Shown here in pieces: positions 61,972 to 64,000 of a stretch of DNA of 64,000 bases. The number at the start of each line of letters is the position of its first letter. Position 1 is the first letter of the stretch. The notes beneath the pieces were generated by a model. That model was not told the DNA's origin. It worked only from the letters and a program-made list of their open reading frames with translations, and ran no database searches. A program made the translations under genes and the position numbers. The stretch lies in contig NC_077222.1 of the NCBI RefSeq assembly GCF_024763615.1, forward strand, positions 74,648,001 to 74,712,000, given 5' to 3'. Source of the DNA: Phlebotomus papatasi. Lineage: Eukaryota > Arthropoda > Insecta > Diptera > Psychodidae.

Positions 61972-63069
61972 GTACTGAACGCGCTACATTTAATTTGTGT
62001 GGAGGACCTATTAAAACTTTGCAATTGCGATGAAACATCCACCAACCAATTTAAATTTACCACCAATGATATTTTGTTTTGGTGTCAGATATTAATGGAA
62101 GTCGTTGAATATAAATTTAAATATTATTATATATATGTGTATATTCTATTCCAATCATTATTTGGTCATTAGGTATCCAATAAAGCAAGAAATTCTTTCA
62201 AATTTATATATAACGACAGTTTTGATCAAGTATTTTACTTGATAATTTGTGTATTTTACATATTTAATCCACTTCCAAATGGCTAAGTAGTATGCTTAAA
62301 AGGTATTTCAATTTCCAATAATTTTGACGCAGTAATTACCGGAAAATATTTGACGTCACACGTCTCATAAATGCAATTAATTGTTATGAAATTCATGAGA
62401 AATTTACTATACAATAGAAAATATCCATTTCTCTGTACAATGCACTATATTTATTGTTTAATATTTTGCAGGAGAGAGAAGTAGCAATAAGGAAAATTAA
62501 TTGGTATTAATCACTTGGGAGAAAATATGGCCTGATATTTGTAGTGCGCCAGATGATCGTTGGCATATGTGAAGGGAGGAAATGAATAAATCAAATTCAG
62601 CCAAACACCCATGTCGGAAAATTGCAGACCGGAACAGTGTTGTTAGAGCGAGCTGTATCCAATTAAATCGTTAATGTTATATATAATATAATAATATGAT
62701 ATCTGTATTGTCCATTTATAGCCCAGTTACATTTTCGACACCGAACAAAGGAATTTAATTCCAAAAACAGTAGCATGCCATCATGTGCGCACACGGAAGG
62801 AAAACTGTTCAACGGAAATTCACTATATTTGATATTTTATTAAATTGCATTATTGGATCCTAAAGGGATACATAGTACAACAAATATTGTAGAAATATTG
62901 TAAAAAACTCAGGGCACAATTTTACGAATAATTTTAGAACATTTCAAAAAAAAAACTTTAAAAAAAGATTAATTGAATAACACTTCACATACTGCTCGAG
63001 CATGTGGTTTTCGCATTCAAAATATTTTAGATTAGTATAATTGTAAGAATTTGTGAAGTTTTTGTTCAA
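61972..63069. other. No gene recognised
   Basis: AT-rich. A chance frame at 61969-62172 overlaps the end of the candidate exon in another frame. Confidence 0.4.
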
Positions 63070-63226
63070 TATTAATTTTATTTAATGGTTTGAGTAAGTG
63101 ACACTCAAACTATTCAATCTCCTCCGGAGTGAAGATAGGGTAAATTCCTGCCTCCACCCAGGATCGAACTGGGAGACTTCTCGTTAACTAGACGACTGTT
63201 CTACTAACTGAGCTATTAGAGGCCAC
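63070..63226 (-). mobile_element. tRNA-derived SINE with a recognisable tRNA head
   Basis: The tRNA-like head is 63149-63223 on the minus strand. Its 7-bp acceptor stem is fully paired (GCCTCTA with TGGAGGC). It has a T arm CCCAG-TTCGATC-CTGGG, A box TAGCTCAGTTAGTAG and B box AGTTCGATCCT. The anticodon loop CTAGTTA would give AGU (Thr). The D stem has a mismatch, the anticodon stem is short and there is an extra base before the D stem, so it is not a functional tRNA gene. The body continues through a GTTTGAGTG hairpin to an AT-rich tail. Confidence 0.62.
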
Positions 63227-64000
63227 AAATTCTTCTTGACTTGCTACACGACCTTAACCATTTGCATTTTACACTTATATCGGACACTTTCGAGGTACCG
63301 TCGTTGCGGGTGACTTTGCACTCGAGAGATGACTTTGCACTCTGCTGTCCATAAGACTTTCATAAATTCTAGCACTTATTGATGGTCTTCGCCGAACGGT
63401 CTATCATGTCAAAGTATATAGGGATATGTTATGTACCAAGTAAGGTACAATGATCCTCAAAGGGATTCTTGTAGTTTCAGTAATAGTCAATGAAATGCTA
63501 GTATAGGTATTTTGTCAAAAAACGGCTCCGTGAAAGTTAACTGAAGGTGCAATTCCAAAATCGATTTCAGAGCAGTAAATTACCCAAATCCAATCTAAAT
63601 TTATCTGGCTATAATAATCCACTTCGACTTTGTTCAATATTTTTATTAAAATACTTTTTTTCACTATTATCTACCTAAGAACGCATGATTTATGTTATAA
63701 AATTGCATATAATGGTCTTTCTAAAGCTTTATTATAGAAGTATTTGGCTCAAAATTATCCAATTTTATGGGAACTTAAGATAAAATGACCGAGATCTACA
63801 AGATGGTATGGTCGCCATCTTGATATGACGTTTCTATCCGCCATTTTGAATACCTGTAAAAACAAAAATCTCATCTGATTGAGCTGAAATTTCAGTATGT
63901 TTTAGTTCATGTCAAGGCCTTTTCAGAACATATATAAAATCCGACCTAGGTCAAGTTATTGTCTGGATATAGAGGCTCCAAGTTCAAAATTTTGACATTT
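63227..64000. other. No gene recognised
   Basis: Contains a twice-repeated GATGACTTTGCACTC-like motif at 63310-63345 and a CGCCATCTTG/CGCCATTTTG pair near 63815-63845, both probably from old repeats. Confidence 0.35.

Noticed and set aside
63149..63223. Functional tRNA gene
   Set aside because: The D stem is mismatched, the anticodon stem is short and there is an extra base before the D arm; better read as the head of a SINE.

Overview
This window looks like a gene-poor, strongly AT-rich stretch of an animal nuclear genome, most probably an insect and plausibly a nematoceran fly. The reasons are the near absence of long open frames, GT-AG intron signals, first-exon-like coding islands separated by tens of kilobases, and a very dense load of short inverted-repeat transposon remnants. 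There is no bacterial-style gene packing, no Shine-Dalgarno pattern, no operon, no rRNA and no CRISPR array. The species is not identifiable by eye.

Protein-coding content is small. I support one good first coding exon on the minus strand (7707-8044, Ser/His-rich, donor visible), one plus-strand first exon with a signal-peptide-like end (26973-27213), a second, weaker plus-strand signal-peptide exon (61893-61971), and a speculative minus-strand exon (20510-20667). The two signal-peptide exons both end in phase 1 on the same strand, so they could be alternative first exons of one gene with very long introns whose body lies to the right of the window. A small spliced SAM-like gene fragment with a premature stop (38992-39400) sits inside an inverted-repeat element.

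Most of the readable structure is mobile DNA. It includes a pogo-like internally deleted element keeping the start of its transposase (52-442) and a second element with the same ends (38376-38598). There are two hAT-type MITEs with intact 8-bp target duplications (2290-2419, 43563-43690) and a TTAA-flanked MITE inserted into a LINE reverse-transcriptase tail (34061-34200 inside about 33820-34450), with four or so relatives. A large, divergent superfamily of TA-flanked elements of the form TA-GGGG...CCCC-TA is scattered through the whole window. Elements full of a repeated ACCACTTCTCGCCAC-like motif occur at 23297-23678 and 37459-38248. A foldback-like structure at 60687-61240 has arms made of tandem 15-mers. 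Long hairpins lie at 22029-22298 and 24062-24314, tRNA-derived SINEs at 21788-22010, 37165-37368 and 63070-63226, and several dispersed unnamed repeats recur.

Layout: 1-7600 is repeats and featureless AT-rich DNA; 7700-8300 is the minus-strand gene start; 8300-19300 is AT-rich DNA with scattered MITEs; 19670-20790 is a less AT-rich island with a possible exon; 21400-24320 is a repeat cluster; 24490-27213 is less AT-rich DNA leading to the plus-strand first exon; 27214-61892 is intron-like DNA filled with transposons, with some less AT-rich islands; 61893-61971 is the second signal-peptide exon; the rest is repeats.
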